From the NCBI RefSeq assembly GCF_019216885.1, contig NZ_JAAQRC020000001.1, forward strand, positions 3,587,001 through 3,651,000: a stretch of DNA of 64,000 nucleotides. The letters are read 5' to 3'. Under the pieces are notes generated by a model that was given only the letters and a program-made list of their open reading frames with translations, searched no databases and was not told where the DNA came from. A program made the position numbers and the translations under genes. Origin of the DNA: Methylobacterium sp. SyP6R (lineage in GTDB: Bacteria > Pseudomonadota > Alphaproteobacteria > Rhizobiales > Beijerinckiaceae). Below are positions 9,476-18,845 of this stretch, in pieces. Numbering within the stretch: position 1 is the first letter of the stretch; each line of letters begins with the position of its first letter.

Positions 9476-10573
9476 TCAGTTGGCGAAGCGGAAATGCAGC
9501 ACGTCGCCGTCCTGTACCAGGTACTCCTTGCCTTCGAGCCGGAGCTTGCCGGCCTCGCGGGCCCCGGCCTCGCCCTTCAGCGCCGTGTAATCGGCAAAGG
9601 CGATGGTCTCGGCGCGGATGAAGCCCTTCTCGAAGTCGGTGTGGATCACCCCGGCGGCGGCAGGCGCGCGGGTGCCCTTGGTGATGGTCCAGGCCCGCGC
9701 CTCCTTGGGGCCCACGGTGAAGTAGGTGATGAGGCCGAGCAACTCGTAGCCGGCGCGGATCACCCGGTTCAGGCCCGGCTCGGCGAGGCCGACCGCCTCC
9801 AGGTACTCGACCTGTTCGGCCGGCGGCAGCACCGCGATCTCGCTCTCGATCTTGGCCGAGACGACGACCGCCTTGGCGCCCTCCTCCTTCGCGCGGGCGA
9901 AGACGGCGGCCGAATGGGCGTTGCCCGAATCGGCCGCGCCTTCCTCGACGTTGCAGACGTAGAGCACGGGCTTGGCCGTCATCAGGCCGAGCTGCGAGAA
10001 CAGGCGCTCCTCCTCGGCCTTGCGCTGGACGAGGCGGGCCGGCTTGCCGTCGCGCAGGAGCGGGAGGGCGCGCTGGACGAGGTCGAGGGTCTCCTTGGCT
10101 TCCTTGTCGGCGCCCTTGGCTTTCTTCTCGAGCGCGGTGAGGCGCTTCTCGAGGCTGTCGAGGTCGGCGAGCATCAGCTCGGTCTCGATCGTCTCGATGT
10201 CGGCGATCGGGTCGACCTTGCCCTCGACGTGGGTGACGTCGCCGTCCTCGAAGCAGCGCACGACATGCGCGATGGCGTCGACCTCGCGGATGTTGGCGAG
10301 GAACTGGTTGCCGAGGCCCTCCCCCTTCGAGGCGCCGCGGACCAGGCCGGCGATGTCGACGAAGGTCAGGCGGGTCGGGATGATCTCCTTCGAGGAGGCG
10401 ATCCGGGCGAGGTCGTCGAGCCGGCTATCCGGCACCGCCACCTCGCCCACGTTGGGCTCGATGGTGCAGAACGGATAGTTCGCCGCCTGCGCCGCCGCGG
10501 TCTGCGTCAGCGCGTTGAAGAGCGTCGACTTGCCGACGTTCGGCAGGCCGACGATGCCGCATTTGAAGCCCAT
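9476..10573 (-). CDS. ychF: Redox-regulated ATPase / translation-associated P-loop protein YchF
   Basis: A 365-residue member of the OBG family, which prefers ATP over GTP. It starts [19 protein letters not shown] with the G1 P-loop at residues 9-16, and has the coiled-coil insertion ([19 protein letters not shown]) and CNVEEG in place of the usual NKxD motif. The C-terminal TGS domain includes [19 protein letters not shown] and ends [15 protein letters not shown]. It is conserved next to pth and rplY in alphaproteobacteria, as here. Confidence 0.95.
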   Translation of the reverse strand: MGFKCGIVGLPNVGKSTLFNALTQTAAAQAANYPFCTIEPNVGEVAVPDSRLDDLARIASSKEIIPTRLTFVDIAGLVRGASKGEGLGNQFLANIREVDAIAHVVRCFEDGDVTHVEGKVDPIADIETIETELMLADLDSLEKRLTALEKKAKGADKEAKETLDLVQRALPLLRDGKPARLVQRKAEEERLFSQLGLMTAKPVLYVCNVEEGAADSGNAHSAAVFARAKEEGAKAVVVSAKIESEIAVLPPAEQVEYLEAVGLAEPGLNRVIRAGYELLGLITYFTVGPKEARAWTITKGTRAPAAAGVIHTDFEKGFIRAETIAFADYTALKGEAGAREAGKLRLEGKEYLVQDGDVLHFRFAN

Positions 10574-10652
10574 CAGATCGTTCCGTTCGAATTGCTTGGA
10601 CCGCCGGCCCGCTTGTCTGGTGCGTCGCCATTGCGGTGTGGAGATGTCGGGG

Positions 10653-11264
10653 TCAAGCCGGCTTCTCGCCGACGCGCTTCACCTCGTCCCAGCCGCGCCC
10701 GGCCATGGCGACGTGGACCTTGTTCTGGAAGCGGGCATCCTCGCCCGCGGCCATGAGCTCGGCCGCGTCCGCCATCGCATCGCACAGGTCCTCGACCCAC
10801 GGCATCTCGGCCTTGGCGAAGTCGTTGAGCACGTAGGCGTGGACCAGGGCCTTGTCGCCCGGGTGACCGATGCCGAGGCGGGCGCGCCAATACTCGTTGC
10901 CGCATTGCGCGGTGATCGAGCGCAGCCCGTTATGGCCGGCATTGCCGCCGCCCTTCTTCACTCGGAGCTTGGCGGGAGCCAGATCGAGCTCGTCGTGGAA
11001 CACCACCACGCCCTCCAGCGGGATCTTGTAGAAGCGCTGCGCTTCCGCGACCGCCCGGCCGGATTCGTTCATGAAGGTCAGGGGCTTCAGGAGCAGCACG
11101 CGCTCACTGCCGATCACCGCCTCGGTGCAGTCGCCCTGGAACTTGCGGCGCCACGGCGCGGCGCGGTGCCGGCGCGCGATCGCGTCGAGCGCCATGAAGC
11201 CGATATTGTGCCGGTTGCCCGCGTAGCGGGTCCCGGGATTGCCGAGGCCGACGAACAGCCGCAT
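10653..11264 (-). CDS. pth: Peptidyl-tRNA hydrolase
   Basis: A 203-residue esterase that recycles peptidyl-tRNA released from stalled ribosomes. The start [20 protein letters not shown] places the catalytic histidine at residue 19, inside the conserved NRHNIGF. The [17 protein letters not shown] and [11 protein letters not shown] motifs are all intact. The C-terminus extends past the core as is common in this group. The upstream frame is open but lies over the terminator and rplY, so the chosen ATG is firm. Gene order is rplY, pth, ychF on the minus strand. Confidence 0.95.
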   Translation of the reverse strand: MRLFVGLGNPGTRYAGNRHNIGFMALDAIARRHRAAPWRRKFQGDCTEAVIGSERVLLLKPLTFMNESGRAVAEAQRFYKIPLEGVVVFHDELDLAPAKLRVKKGGGNAGHNGLRSITAQCGNEYWRARLGIGHPGDKALVHAYVLNDFAKAEMPWVEDLCDAMADAAELMAAGEDARFQNKVHVAMAGRGWDEVKRVGEKPA

Positions 11265-11295
11265 GGCGACAGACAGCTCCCCGAGAAAGCGAAAA

Positions 11296-11324
11296 GACGC
11301 CCCGGGTCTCGCGACCGGGGCGTC
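11296..11324 (-). terminator. Rho-independent terminator between rplY and pth
   Basis: A perfect 10-bp stem GACGCCCCGG / CCGGGGCGTC with a 9-base loop is followed on the minus strand by TTTTC. It would terminate or attenuate rplY transcripts just before pth. Confidence 0.7.
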
Positions 11325-11355
11325 CCATGACAGGATGAGGGCGAACCCGGAGGGC

Positions 11356-12048
11356 TCAGTCCTCCTTGGCGGCCTCGTCCTTGGCGGCCTCTTCGGCAGC
11401 CTCGGCCTCGGCCTCGGCGGCCGACTCGGCGCGGGCGGCCTCGGCCACAGCGGCCTCCTCGGCCTCGACCTCGGCGCCGAGCACCGTCGGCGGCACGACC
11501 GTGGCGACGACCTCGTCACCGCCGAGCACGAAGGAGACGCCGGCCGGGGCCGGCAGGTCGGAGACGTGGACGGTGTCGCCGATCGCCTTGCCGGTCAGGT
11601 CGACCGTGATGGCATCCGGGATCGACTCGGGGGCGACCTCGACCGTGACGGTGTGGTGGACCACGTTGAGCGTGCCGCCCTCCTGCTTGATGCCGGGGGC
11701 CGCGTCCTCGTTGGTGAAGTGCACCGGCACCTCGACCTCGATCGACTGGCCGGCGACGACGCGCAGGAAGTCGACGTGCAGCGGCACGCCGGTGACCGGG
11801 TCGAGCTGGAAGTCGCGCGGGATCGCCCGGACCTTGCGGCCGCCGGCGCTGATCTCGAACACGGTGGTCCGGAAACCGCCGGCGTAGATCAGGGTGCGGG
11901 TGCGGATGAGGTCGATGGCGATGGCCTGCGGCGGCTGGTTGCCCCCGTAGATGACGGCCGGCACCTGGCCCTGGCGACGAACGGCCCGGGCGGCCCCCTT
12001 GCCGACCCGGTCGCGTGCCACGGCCTCAAGCGGCTTCACGGCGCTCAT
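11356..12048 (-). CDS. rplY: 50S ribosomal protein L25/general stress protein Ctc
   Basis: A 230-residue L25 of the long TL5/CTC type that binds 5S rRNA. The N-terminal L25 domain contains [19 protein letters not shown], the middle holds HVDFLRV and the C-terminal beta domain runs through [21 protein letters not shown] low-complexity Ala/Glu tail covers roughly the last 40 residues, as usual in alphaproteobacteria. Start [18 protein letters not shown] is the first codon consistent with the family. A GC-rich inverted repeat (GGCCG and CGGCC around 12093-12117) in the leader could be regulatory, but this is not demonstrable. Confidence 0.92.
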   Translation of the reverse strand: MSAVKPLEAVARDRVGKGAARAVRRQGQVPAVIYGGNQPPQAIAIDLIRTRTLIYAGGFRTTVFEISAGGRKVRAIPRDFQLDPVTGVPLHVDFLRVVAGQSIEVEVPVHFTNEDAAPGIKQEGGTLNVVHHTVTVEVAPESIPDAITVDLTGKAIGDTVHVSDLPAPAGVSFVLGGDEVVATVVPPTVLGAEVEAEEAAVAEAARAESAAEAEAEAAEEAAKDEAAKED

Positions 12049-12329
12049 GGCGTGATCCTTAAAACTGGTGTTTGCGGATGGCTCAAACGCCGAAGGCCGC
12101 CCCCTCGAGGACGGCCCTGTGAACCGACGTCGCCACGCCCGTTCCCAAGACGGGAATCCGGCCTCCAAGGGTGTCCGGCGGGCGGGGTGCTGCTAGCAGA
12201 CGCGGGCCCCGATGGCAAGAACTGGCGAGAAGCGGGGATCGACCGGGAGTCGACGCGACCGCCGGACGGATCCTTAACCGGTCCGGCGCGAGCCTGCCCG
12301 CCATCCCTCCTCCCACCCGGAGATTGTCC

Positions 12330-12845
12330 GTGACGCGCCCGATCCTCTGGGCCCTCGGCGTGCTCGCCGGCGCCGTGCTGACCGGCGGACCCGTGATCGA
12401 GCGGGTCGCCCGGATCGGACGCGCCCCGGCCGCCGCGTCCTCCCCGGCGGCGCCGGGCATCCCGCCCGGATCCGACGGCAGCGTGACCCTCGCCCAGGAC
12501 CTGTCCGGTCATTTCCGGGTCCACCCGGAGGTCGAAGGGCAGGTGCTGCGCATGCTGGTCGATACCGGCGCCACGCTCTGCGTTTTCACCCGCGAGGATG
12601 CGGGCCGGATCGGGCTCAACGTCACCGAGCGCGACTTCACCGCGCAGGTCGCCACGGCCAACGGGCCGGTGCCGGCCGCCCGCGTGCGGGTGCGGGAGAT
12701 GCGGATCGGCGAAATCAGGTTGCGCGACGTCGACGCCCTGGTGCTGCCGAGCGGACGCCTCGACACGAGCCTGCTCGGCATGTCGTTCCTGCGCCGCCTG
12801 CGCGGGTTCGAGGTCGCGGGAGGCAAGATGATCCTGCGAGGATGA
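12330..12845 (+). CDS. Membrane-anchored retropepsin-like aspartic protease
   Basis: A 171-residue protein of the bacterial clan AA aspartic protease family. An N-terminal hydrophobic anchor (about residues 5-20) is followed by a single aspartate motif LVDTGAT at 76-82, then VATANGPVPAARVRV, and near the C-terminus LLGMSFLRRLRGFE. As with viral retropepsins it should work as a homodimer, each chain giving one Asp. The substrate is unknown. The start is a GTG; the frame is open upstream without a better candidate. It stands alone between the rplY group and the tad genes. Confidence 0.8.
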   Translation: MTRPILWALGVLAGAVLTGGPVIERVARIGRAPAAASSPAAPGIPPGSDGSVTLAQDLSGHFRVHPEVEGQVLRMLVDTGATLCVFTREDAGRIGLNVTERDFTAQVATANGPVPAARVRVREMRIGEIRLRDVDALVLPSGRLDTSLLGMSFLRRLRGFEVAGGKMILRG

Positions 12846-12896
12846 CTGATCCTGCGGGGCTGAGCGTGGGACCGGCCGGCCGGGCCCGGCCGGGCG

Positions 12897-13592
12897 TCAT
12901 GGGACCGGGCAGGCCCCGCCGTTGCTGTTGCTCACGACGGTCGGCAGCACGACTTCCGGGTTCGAGGTGACCGCGACGTTGTAGACCTTGCCGTTGCGTA
13001 CCGGCCAGATCACGGTTTCGGTCTGGGTGCCGAGGTTGAACCGCTTGGCCAGGCCGGCGGCGAAGATCGGCTTGTAGGCCATGGTCAGCTCGACGACGAG
13101 GTAGCGGGCGCCGGCCTTCTTGTAGGCGTCGGGCACCGTCGGCACGTCGGTCGGTCCGCTCGGCGCCGGCGCGGCGGCGTTGCCGGCCTCCACCTGGTAG
13201 GAGCAGACCCTGGCCCTGCCATTGGCGTCGTAGACGCCGATCGCCTTGGCGGCGATTCGCGCCGAGGCGCCGTCATAGGGGGCCAGCACCGCCCGTCCCG
13301 CCCTCACGATGGCGGCGAACTGCCCCGGCGAGACGTCCCCCCCCTCCCGCGCCAGCAGATCGGCCACGGCGCGGGCCGACAGGGTCACCTTGCGGAAGTT
13401 GCTGACGTAGCCGGCGAGATCCGTGGCGCCGAAGTAGAGCAGCACGAGGAGCGGCAGCACCATCGCGAACTCGACCGCGGCGACGCCGTCCTGTGCGCGC
13501 GAGTAGCGCGCAAAGCCGCGCCCGAAGCGCGCGGCATCGCGCCGGAGGCGCAACCCTGCGCCCGGGCGGCCCGGCTTCCCTCGCGCGATCAT
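12897..13592 (-). CDS. TadE/TadG-like pseudopilin, second gene of pair
   Basis: A 231-residue Tad minor-pilin-type protein. A basic N-terminus precedes GVAAVEFAMVLPLLVLLYFG, the TadE-family hydrophobic segment with the conserved glutamate, at about residues 38-57. The rest is a periplasmic domain. Its start overlaps the stop of the upstream TadE-like gene by four bases, so the pair is translationally coupled. Such proteins contribute to Flp pilus assembly. The block runs away from the main cpa operon. Confidence 0.8.
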   Translation of the reverse strand: MIARGKPGRPGAGLRLRRDAARFGRGFARYSRAQDGVAAVEFAMVLPLLVLLYFGATDLAGYVSNFRKVTLSARAVADLLAREGGDVSPGQFAAIVRAGRAVLAPYDGASARIAAKAIGVYDANGRARVCSYQVEAGNAAAPAPSGPTDVPTVPDAYKKAGARYLVVELTMAYKPIFAAGLAKRFNLGTQTETVIWPVRNGKVYNVAVTSNPEVVLPTVVSNSNGGACPVP

Positions 13593-14218
13593 TGGAACGG
13601 CTCCGTGCGGAAGACCACGGTGCTCTGCAGCACCCGCCTGCCATTCGCCAGGGTGTCGGGGTTGAGGAAGCCGAAGAAGACCGGGAACTCCACCGCCGCC
13701 TGCACGATCACGATCTGGTTCGAACCCGGGTTCTGGTAATGCGTGCCGAAATCGGTCCGCCAGTCGCGCCTGGCGCCGTCGACCGGGCTCTGCGGCGTGA
13801 GGTCGGAGCCGTCGGCCATCGCCAGCACGTCGACCTTGACGCTGCTGCACGAGAAGATCGTCACCCGGCCGTGGCAGATCGCGTCCTTGAACTTCTGCAA
13901 GGCGACCGCCTGCGCGGTGGTGTCGGGCGGCGGGGCCGGATCGCCGGACCGGGCCGCCTGGAACTGCCCGGTATAGAGCTGGCGCGACGCGCTCGAGACC
14001 GCATTGTCGAGGACCTGGCCGGCGAAGAAGGCGAGCGCGGTCTCGACGATCGCCGCGACGAGACAGAGGAACGGCATCGCGATCAGCGCGAATTCCACCG
14101 CTGTCGCCCCCTCGCGGTCGGACGGGAACCGGGCGACCCGCGCGCCGATCCGGCCGCAGAGCGCGGGGACCCGTCCGGCCGGCTTTCCGACGGCATCGAG
14201 CGGGCGGTGACGGGGCAT
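13589..14218 (-). CDS. TadE-like pseudopilin, first gene of pair
   Basis: A 209-residue protein with the segment GATAVEFALIAMPFLCLVAA at about residues 37-56, typical of TadE/TadF minor pilins, which are cut by the prepilin peptidase before the hydrophobic stretch. The remaining part is periplasmic with a pair of cysteines (AICHGRV, FSCSSV) that could form a disulphide. It is followed by the coupled second TadE/G-like gene. The 178 bases upstream of it carry nothing recognisable beyond a leader. Confidence 0.8.
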   Translation of the reverse strand: MPRHRPLDAVGKPAGRVPALCGRIGARVARFPSDREGATAVEFALIAMPFLCLVAAIVETALAFFAGQVLDNAVSSASRQLYTGQFQAARSGDPAPPPDTTAQAVALQKFKDAICHGRVTIFSCSSVKVDVLAMADGSDLTPQSPVDGARRDWRTDFGTHYQNPGSNQIVIVQAAVEFPVFFGFLNPDTLANGRRVLQSTVVFRTEPFQ

Positions 14219-14396
14219 GGCGCGGTTCAGGTCCGGAGGGAGGGGCGGCGACTGGACCGAGGCGAACCGGCGGAATGGCGCCTCGCGGGCAGGATCGATC
14301 GCTGACGGTCGCTTGCGGCGGCGGCGCGACGGGAGTGCCGTGAGAGACTTCTATGGGTCGAAGCGTTGCGGATCGGTTGCGCCGATCGTCGAGACT

Positions 14397-14957
14397 TCAG
14401 CGCCCCGCCGCAGCCGCGGCCCCGGCGCCCGCGATCGCCAGCGAGTTGCGCTGGCCGGTCTGGGCGCTCACCTCGGAGAAGTAGCGCTGCGCGTCGCCGA
14501 GCTGCACCGCCGGCTGGCAGGCCGGCGTGCAGGAATAGGATTCGCGCTCGAGCCCGCGCTGCACCGTCACCACCGACGGGCTGCCCGCCCGCACGCTGAT
14601 CGCGGTTTCCGCCAGCATGGTGCCGGCTCCGTCCAGGGCGATGAGGTTGGTGCTGCCGAAGCTCTTGCCGGTCAGGACCACGATTCCGTTCCGCTGCAGC
14701 GACACGTCGGCGATGATCGGGTTGCCGACGATCACCGTGGCGGTGCGTTCCGGAAGGCGGATCACCTTGGCGTTGTCGACCGAGACCGTCACCGTCGATC
14801 CGTCGTTCGCCCGCGCGGCGGCGGGGGCCAGGAGCACGGCGGCAGAGAGTACGGCGGCGGAGAGCGCGGCGGACACGACGAGCGCGGACGCCAGGACGCT
14901 GGCGGCGGAGGGCAGGCCCGCTGCGCGCGGAAGGCTCGGATCGCGGTGCGGGCTCAT
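14397..14957 (-). CDS. Pilus assembly protein, secretin N-terminal-domain type
   Basis: A 186-residue exported protein. The N-terminal hydrophobic stretch ends in PAAARAND (signal peptide), followed by a domain like the N-terminal domain of the type II/III/Tad secretins (VDNAKVIRLPERTATVIVGNP, then VVLTGKSFGSTNLIALD). This is the same fold as the first part of CpaC at 17190, here as a stand-alone protein without the secretin barrel. It may be a periplasmic partner of the secretin. The start MSPHRD is preferred over an upstream methionine because the signal peptide begins there. Confidence 0.75.
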   Translation of the reverse strand: MSPHRDPSLPRAAGLPSAASVLASALVVSAALSAAVLSAAVLLAPAAARANDGSTVTVSVDNAKVIRLPERTATVIVGNPIIADVSLQRNGIVVLTGKSFGSTNLIALDGAGTMLAETAISVRAGSPSVVTVQRGLERESYSCTPACQPAVQLGDAQRYFSEVSAQTGQRNSLAIAGAGAAAAAGR

Positions 14958-15233
14958 CGGCGGATGGTCTTTCGGACGCGTCTCATGACATCCGACAGTC
15001 AAGCGCCGGACGGTTGACAAACCGCTAAGCCCGGTGCGGCGACCCGGCGTCATAGCGCCCGAAAAGCCGATGGACCGATCGTTAACCAAGGCGGCGATTT
15101 CGGTTCAGCGACACGGGAGCGACGATCGTTTTAACCCAACCTCAACGTGGCCCGCATAGCTTGTCGTCAGTCCCGATCGGCGCCAGTCGATTGTCGACGG
15201 ACTAACCGAGACCACTGAGGCGGGAACCGAGTT

Positions 15234-15398
15234 ATGATCACCAAGCTGAAGCGTTTCGTCAGCGACGAGTCCGGCGCCACCGCGATCGAGTACGGCCTGA
15301 TCGCGACCCTGATCGCCCTCGCGGTGATCGTCGCCGCCGGCACGGTCGGCAACAACCTGGGCAACCAGTTCAACAAGATCGCCAACAGCCTCAAGTAA
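15234..15398 (+). CDS. Flp-type major pilin
   Basis: A 54-residue Flp/PilA class IVb pilin: MITKLKRFVSDESGATAIEY, then GLIATLIALAVIVAAGTVGN. The cleavage site follows G14 and the mature protein would begin ATAIEYGLIATL, with the Glu5/Tyr6 pair of Flp pilins. It is the main subunit of the Tad pilus built by the genes that follow. The upstream region has AT-rich stretches and two TTAACC half-sites (15082-15087, 15131-15136), a candidate for CtrA control as in Caulobacter. After the stop a small GATCG hairpin precedes cpaA. Confidence 0.93.
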   Translation: MITKLKRFVSDESGATAIEYGLIATLIALAVIVAAGTVGNNLGNQFNKIANSLK

Positions 15399-15635
15399 GA
15401 CAGGCGCTCGATCGCGCGGCGATCGGGCCTTGCTCCGCGCATTGGATTTGACGGCATCTCGTTCGACGGGAGGACCTCCTCCGCATCGGGCGATGCATTT
15501 TCGACGGTGTTGTCTGGACGTCATGGGCCGACCCGCATCCGGCGGGTCGGCGCGTCCCAGGAGATGCGAGACGCCGAGACCGCCCCTCCACCGGCGGCCC
15601 GGCCCCGCATACCCGCTTTCCTGCCGCGAGCCCGC

Positions 15636-16142
15636 ATGGCCAGCCTCTGCCTCCTCGTCGTGTTCCCGTTCCTGATGGCCTACGCGGCCATGAGCGACAT
15701 CCTCACGATGACGATCCCCAACCGGGTGAGCGCGGCGCTCGTCGGAGCCTTCACGCTGCTCGCCGTCGCGACCGGGCTCGACTGGGCGCTTATCGCCGCG
15801 CATGCCGGGGCCGGCCTCCTGGTTCTGGCGATCGGGTTCGGGCTGTTCTCGGCCGGCGTGATCGGCGGCGGCGATGCCAAGCTGGCGGCGGCGACCGCCC
15901 TGTGGCTCGGCTCCGGCCCCCTGCTCGACTACGTGGTGAACGCCTCGATGCTCGGCGGCGTCCTGGCGCTGGCCATCCTGGCGATGCGCCGCCATCCCCT
16001 GCCCGGCTTCGCGGCGGCGTGGCCCTTCGCCGTGCACCTGCACGACCGATCGGTCGGCATGCCCTACGGCGTGGCGCTCGCGGCCTCGGCCCTCGTCACC
16101 TGCCCCTCGGCCACGCTCTGGCGCCTTGCCCTGCCGGGCTGA
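15636..16142 (+). CDS. cpaA: Prepilin peptidase CpaA/TadV
   Basis: A 168-residue inner-membrane aspartic peptidase that processes the Flp prepilin and pseudopilins. The two catalytic aspartates sit in AAMSDILTMTIPN and in the GGGDAKL motif. About five hydrophobic segments are visible. An in-frame ATG at 15564 would add 24 residues without membrane character, so MASLCLLVVFP is chosen. It follows the pilin gene directly. Confidence 0.9.
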   Translation: MASLCLLVVFPFLMAYAAMSDILTMTIPNRVSAALVGAFTLLAVATGLDWALIAAHAGAGLLVLAIGFGLFSAGVIGGGDAKLAAATALWLGSGPLLDYVVNASMLGGVLALAILAMRRHPLPGFAAAWPFAVHLHDRSVGMPYGVALAASALVTCPSATLWRLALPG

Positions 16143-16185
16143 ACCCCCGGCCCCCCGGGCGTACGGTCTTCATGCATCCGATCCG

Positions 16186-16234
16186 GGACAGGAGCGACGG
16201 TGCCCCAGGGGGCGGCCGTCGCTCAGCCCTGTCC
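16186..16234. terminator. Long imperfect hairpin between cpaA and cpaB
   Basis: Arms GGACAG-GAGCGACGG (16186-16200) pair with CCGTCGCTC (16216-16224) and CTGTCC (16229-16234). No U-tract follows. It may reduce read-through from the abundant pilin transcript into cpaB, or protect the 3' end of the pilin-cpaA message. Downstream, TTAACC half-sites at 16276 and 16292 suggest a separate promoter for cpaB. Confidence 0.35.
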
Positions 16235-16377
16235 GGCGACCGGGACGGTCCGCCTGGACCGATCGCGACGAAGCGTTAACCCTAAGCGCGATTAACCTTA
16301 ATTTGAGGAATGCCTGATGAAGTGCGGACAAGGGACGGCGCCGCGCCGCCCCTTGTCCGTTCACTCGTTGGCGCCTC

Positions 16378-17193
16378 ATGAAGTCATCGCGCTTGCTTCT
16401 CATCAGCGTCGCCGTCGTGACCGGCTTCGGTGCCTTCGTCATGATGAGCGGCCGCGAGCCCCCGCCGCCGCCGCCGGCCGTGACCGTCGCCGCGCCGCCC
16501 CCGGCGATGGAGATGGCGGAGGTGCTGGTCGCCGCCGCCGAGCTGCCGATGGGGCAGACCATCAAGCCCGCGGACCTGCGCTGGCAATCCTGGCCGAAAT
16601 CCGCGGCAAGCGACGGCTCCCTCCAGCGCGGTGCGGCACCGACGGCGCTCGAGGACACGGTGGGGTCGATCGTGCGCAGCCCGTTCCTCTCCGGTGAGCC
16701 GATCCGGCGCGAGAAGCTGATCAAGGCCAACGGCAGCGGCTTCCTGTCGGCGATCCTGCCCTCCGGCAAGCGCGCCGTCGCGATCTCGATCGATGCCCGC
16801 GGCTCGAACACCGCCGGCGGCTTCATCCTGCCGAACGACCGGGTCGACGTGCTGCGCACCGCCCGCGACGAGGATGCCTCCCGCTCCGGCACCGGCGACG
16901 TCCAGACCGCCGCGACCATCCTGACCAACATCCGGGTCCTGGCGGTCGGCCAGACCGTGCAGGAGCGCAACGGCGAGCGGGTGGTCACCGGCGATACCGC
17001 GACGCTCGAACTCACCCCGGCCCAGGCCGAGGCGGTCACCCTGGCCCAGAAGGTCGGCCAGCTCTCCCTCACCCTGCGCAGCCTCGCCGATGCCGGGCAG
17101 GCCGCCCCGGACGCGCCGGAGCCGCAGGCGGCGGAGAGTGGCGGCCTCACCGTCGTGCGCTACGGCGTCAGCAAGCAGATGCCCCGCCGATGA
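16378..17193 (+). CDS. cpaB: Flp pilus assembly protein CpaB/RcpC
   Basis: A 271-residue protein with an N-terminal membrane anchor (LLLISVAVVTGFGAFVMM), a proline-rich linker, an SAF domain (VLVAAAELPMGQTIKPADL) and a RcpC domain (LPSGKRAVAISIDARGSN ... LPNDRVDVL). It is thought to link the secretin to the envelope. It is the first gene of the main assembly operon, and its stop overlaps the cpaC start (ATGA). Confidence 0.9.
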   Translation: MKSSRLLLISVAVVTGFGAFVMMSGREPPPPPPAVTVAAPPPAMEMAEVLVAAAELPMGQTIKPADLRWQSWPKSAASDGSLQRGAAPTALEDTVGSIVRSPFLSGEPIRREKLIKANGSGFLSAILPSGKRAVAISIDARGSNTAGGFILPNDRVDVLRTARDEDASRSGTGDVQTAATILTNIRVLAVGQTVQERNGERVVTGDTATLELTPAQAEAVTLAQKVGQLSLTLRSLADAGQAAPDAPEPQAAESGGLTVVRYGVSKQMPRR

Positions 17194-18776
17194 GCGGATC
17201 CCCCTTCGACCGCCGCGCCTCTTCCCGCCCCGCGAGTCCCCGTTCCATGACGAAGCCCGAGCCTCCCGCGGCAGCCCATCGCCCCGCCTTCCGCAGCCTC
17301 GTCGCGCGTGCCGCCTGCGCGGGCGCCCTGGCCGTCCTCGCGGCCGGTCCCGCCGCGGCGCTCGACGGCATCGGCCTGCGCGGGACGGGCCAGCGCGGCG
17401 GCCTCGCGCCGGCGCCGGTGGTGAATGTCGGCCCCAACGAGGCCGACGTGTCGCGCCGCGTCGACCTCACCATGGGCCGGTCGCTGGTGATCGACCTGCC
17501 GCGGGACGCCAAGGAGGTGTTCGTGGCGAACCCCAAGGTGGCGAACGCCGTCGTGCGCTCGACCCGCAAGGTGTTCATCATCGGCATCGAGAACGGCGCC
17601 ACCTCGATCTTCGTGATGGACGGCGAAGGCCGTCAGATCGCCGCCCTCGACGTCACGGTCGGGCGCGACCTCAACGTGCTGCGCCAGACGCTGGCCGGCA
17701 GCATCCCCGGCGCCCGGTTCGACGTGCGTCCGGCGGGCGATTCGGTGCTGCTCACCGGCTCGGTCGGCTCCGCCCAGGAAGCCCAGCAGGCCATCGACAT
17801 CGCCAACGCCTTCGTCGGCACCGGCGCGGCCGGGGGAGGCGCCCGCGGCGCGGTGATCAACAACCTGACGATCCGCGGCAAGGACCAGGTGATGCTGCGC
17901 GTCACCGTGGTCGAGGTCTCGCGCCAGGTGCTCAAGCAGTTCGGCATCAACCTGAATGCCAACTGGAGCAACATGAACTTCGTCAACACGCTGCCGTTCC
18001 CGCTCACCGGCGGCGCGTTCCCGCCCAACAACGTCCTGCAGGGCACGGTGAATTCGGGCGGGTTCTCGCTGCAGGCGACCCTGAAGGCCTTCGAGCAGGC
18101 CGGGGTGTCGCGGGTGCTGGCCGAGCCGACCCTGACGGCGATCTCCGGCGAGGCCGCGAACTTCACCGCCGGCGGCGAGATCCCGGTCCCGACCAGCCAG
18201 AGCTGCACCGCGGCCGTGGCCTCGACCGCCGCGAACTGCTCGGTCGGCATCGACTACAAGCCCTACGGCGTCGCCCTCAACTTCACGCCGGTGGTCCAGT
18301 CGGAGAACCGGATCTCGATCCGGGTCGGCACCAACGTCACCGAGCTCGATCCCCAGAACGCGATCCCCGTCTCGAACGGCAACAACACCATCTCGGTGCC
18401 GGGCCTGACGGTCCGCAAGTCCGAGACCACCGTCGAGCTGGCCTCCGGCGGCACGATGATGATCGCGGGCCTGATCCAGCAGCGCAACCGCCAGGCGATC
18501 AGCGGCCTGCCCGGCATGCTCAACCTGCCGATCCTCGGCGCCCTGTTCCGCTCCCGGGACTACCAGCGCCAGGAGACGGAGCTGATGATCATGGTCACGC
18601 CCTACATCGCCAAGCCGATGGACCCGGGCCAGGTGCGCAAGCCCGACGACGGCTTCACCGAGGCGAGCGACGGCCAGGCGGTCCTGCTCGGCCGCTTCAA
18701 CCGCCTCTACGGCGTGGTCGGCGCCGCCCCCCTCGGGTCGAGCTATCGCGGCCGCGTCGGCTTCATCACCGACTGA
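17190..18776 (+). CDS. cpaC: Tad pilus outer-membrane secretin CpaC/RcpA
   Basis: A 528-residue secretin that forms the outer-membrane pore. A signal-like segment ends near AAALDGIG (about residues 45-58). Then come the pilus N-terminal domain (KEVFVANPKVANAVVRST), a BON-like domain (LLTGSVGSAQEAQQAIDIAN) and the secretin core (VSRVLAEPTLTAISGEAANF, GGEIPVP, then VPGLTVRKSETTVELASGG and MVTPYI near the end). The overlapping ATG at 17190 is kept for coupling to cpaB; ATG 17247 (MTKPEPP) would give a more standard signal peptide. Confidence 0.9.
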   Translation: MSGSPFDRRASSRPASPRSMTKPEPPAAAHRPAFRSLVARAACAGALAVLAAGPAAALDGIGLRGTGQRGGLAPAPVVNVGPNEADVSRRVDLTMGRSLVIDLPRDAKEVFVANPKVANAVVRSTRKVFIIGIENGATSIFVMDGEGRQIAALDVTVGRDLNVLRQTLAGSIPGARFDVRPAGDSVLLTGSVGSAQEAQQAIDIANAFVGTGAAGGGARGAVINNLTIRGKDQVMLRVTVVEVSRQVLKQFGINLNANWSNMNFVNTLPFPLTGGAFPPNNVLQGTVNSGGFSLQATLKAFEQAGVSRVLAEPTLTAISGEAANFTAGGEIPVPTSQSCTAAVASTAANCSVGIDYKPYGVALNFTPVVQSENRISIRVGTNVTELDPQNAIPVSNGNNTISVPGLTVRKSETTVELASGGTMMIAGLIQQRNRQAISGLPGMLNLPILGALFRSRDYQRQETELMIMVTPYIAKPMDPGQVRKPDDGFTEASDGQAVLLGRFNRLYGVVGAAPLGSSYRGRVGFITD

Positions 18777-18845
18777 CGTCAGCCCAGACATCCTCGCCCC
18801 GAAATCCGTGCCCGGGACCCCGGCCCTCCGAGGCAGATCACCGCC

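Noticed and set aside
16167..16279. A 35-codon ORF between cpaA and cpaB
   Set aside because: Its product is Gly/Arg/Pro-rich and it covers the intergenic hairpin; no ribosome site is convincing.
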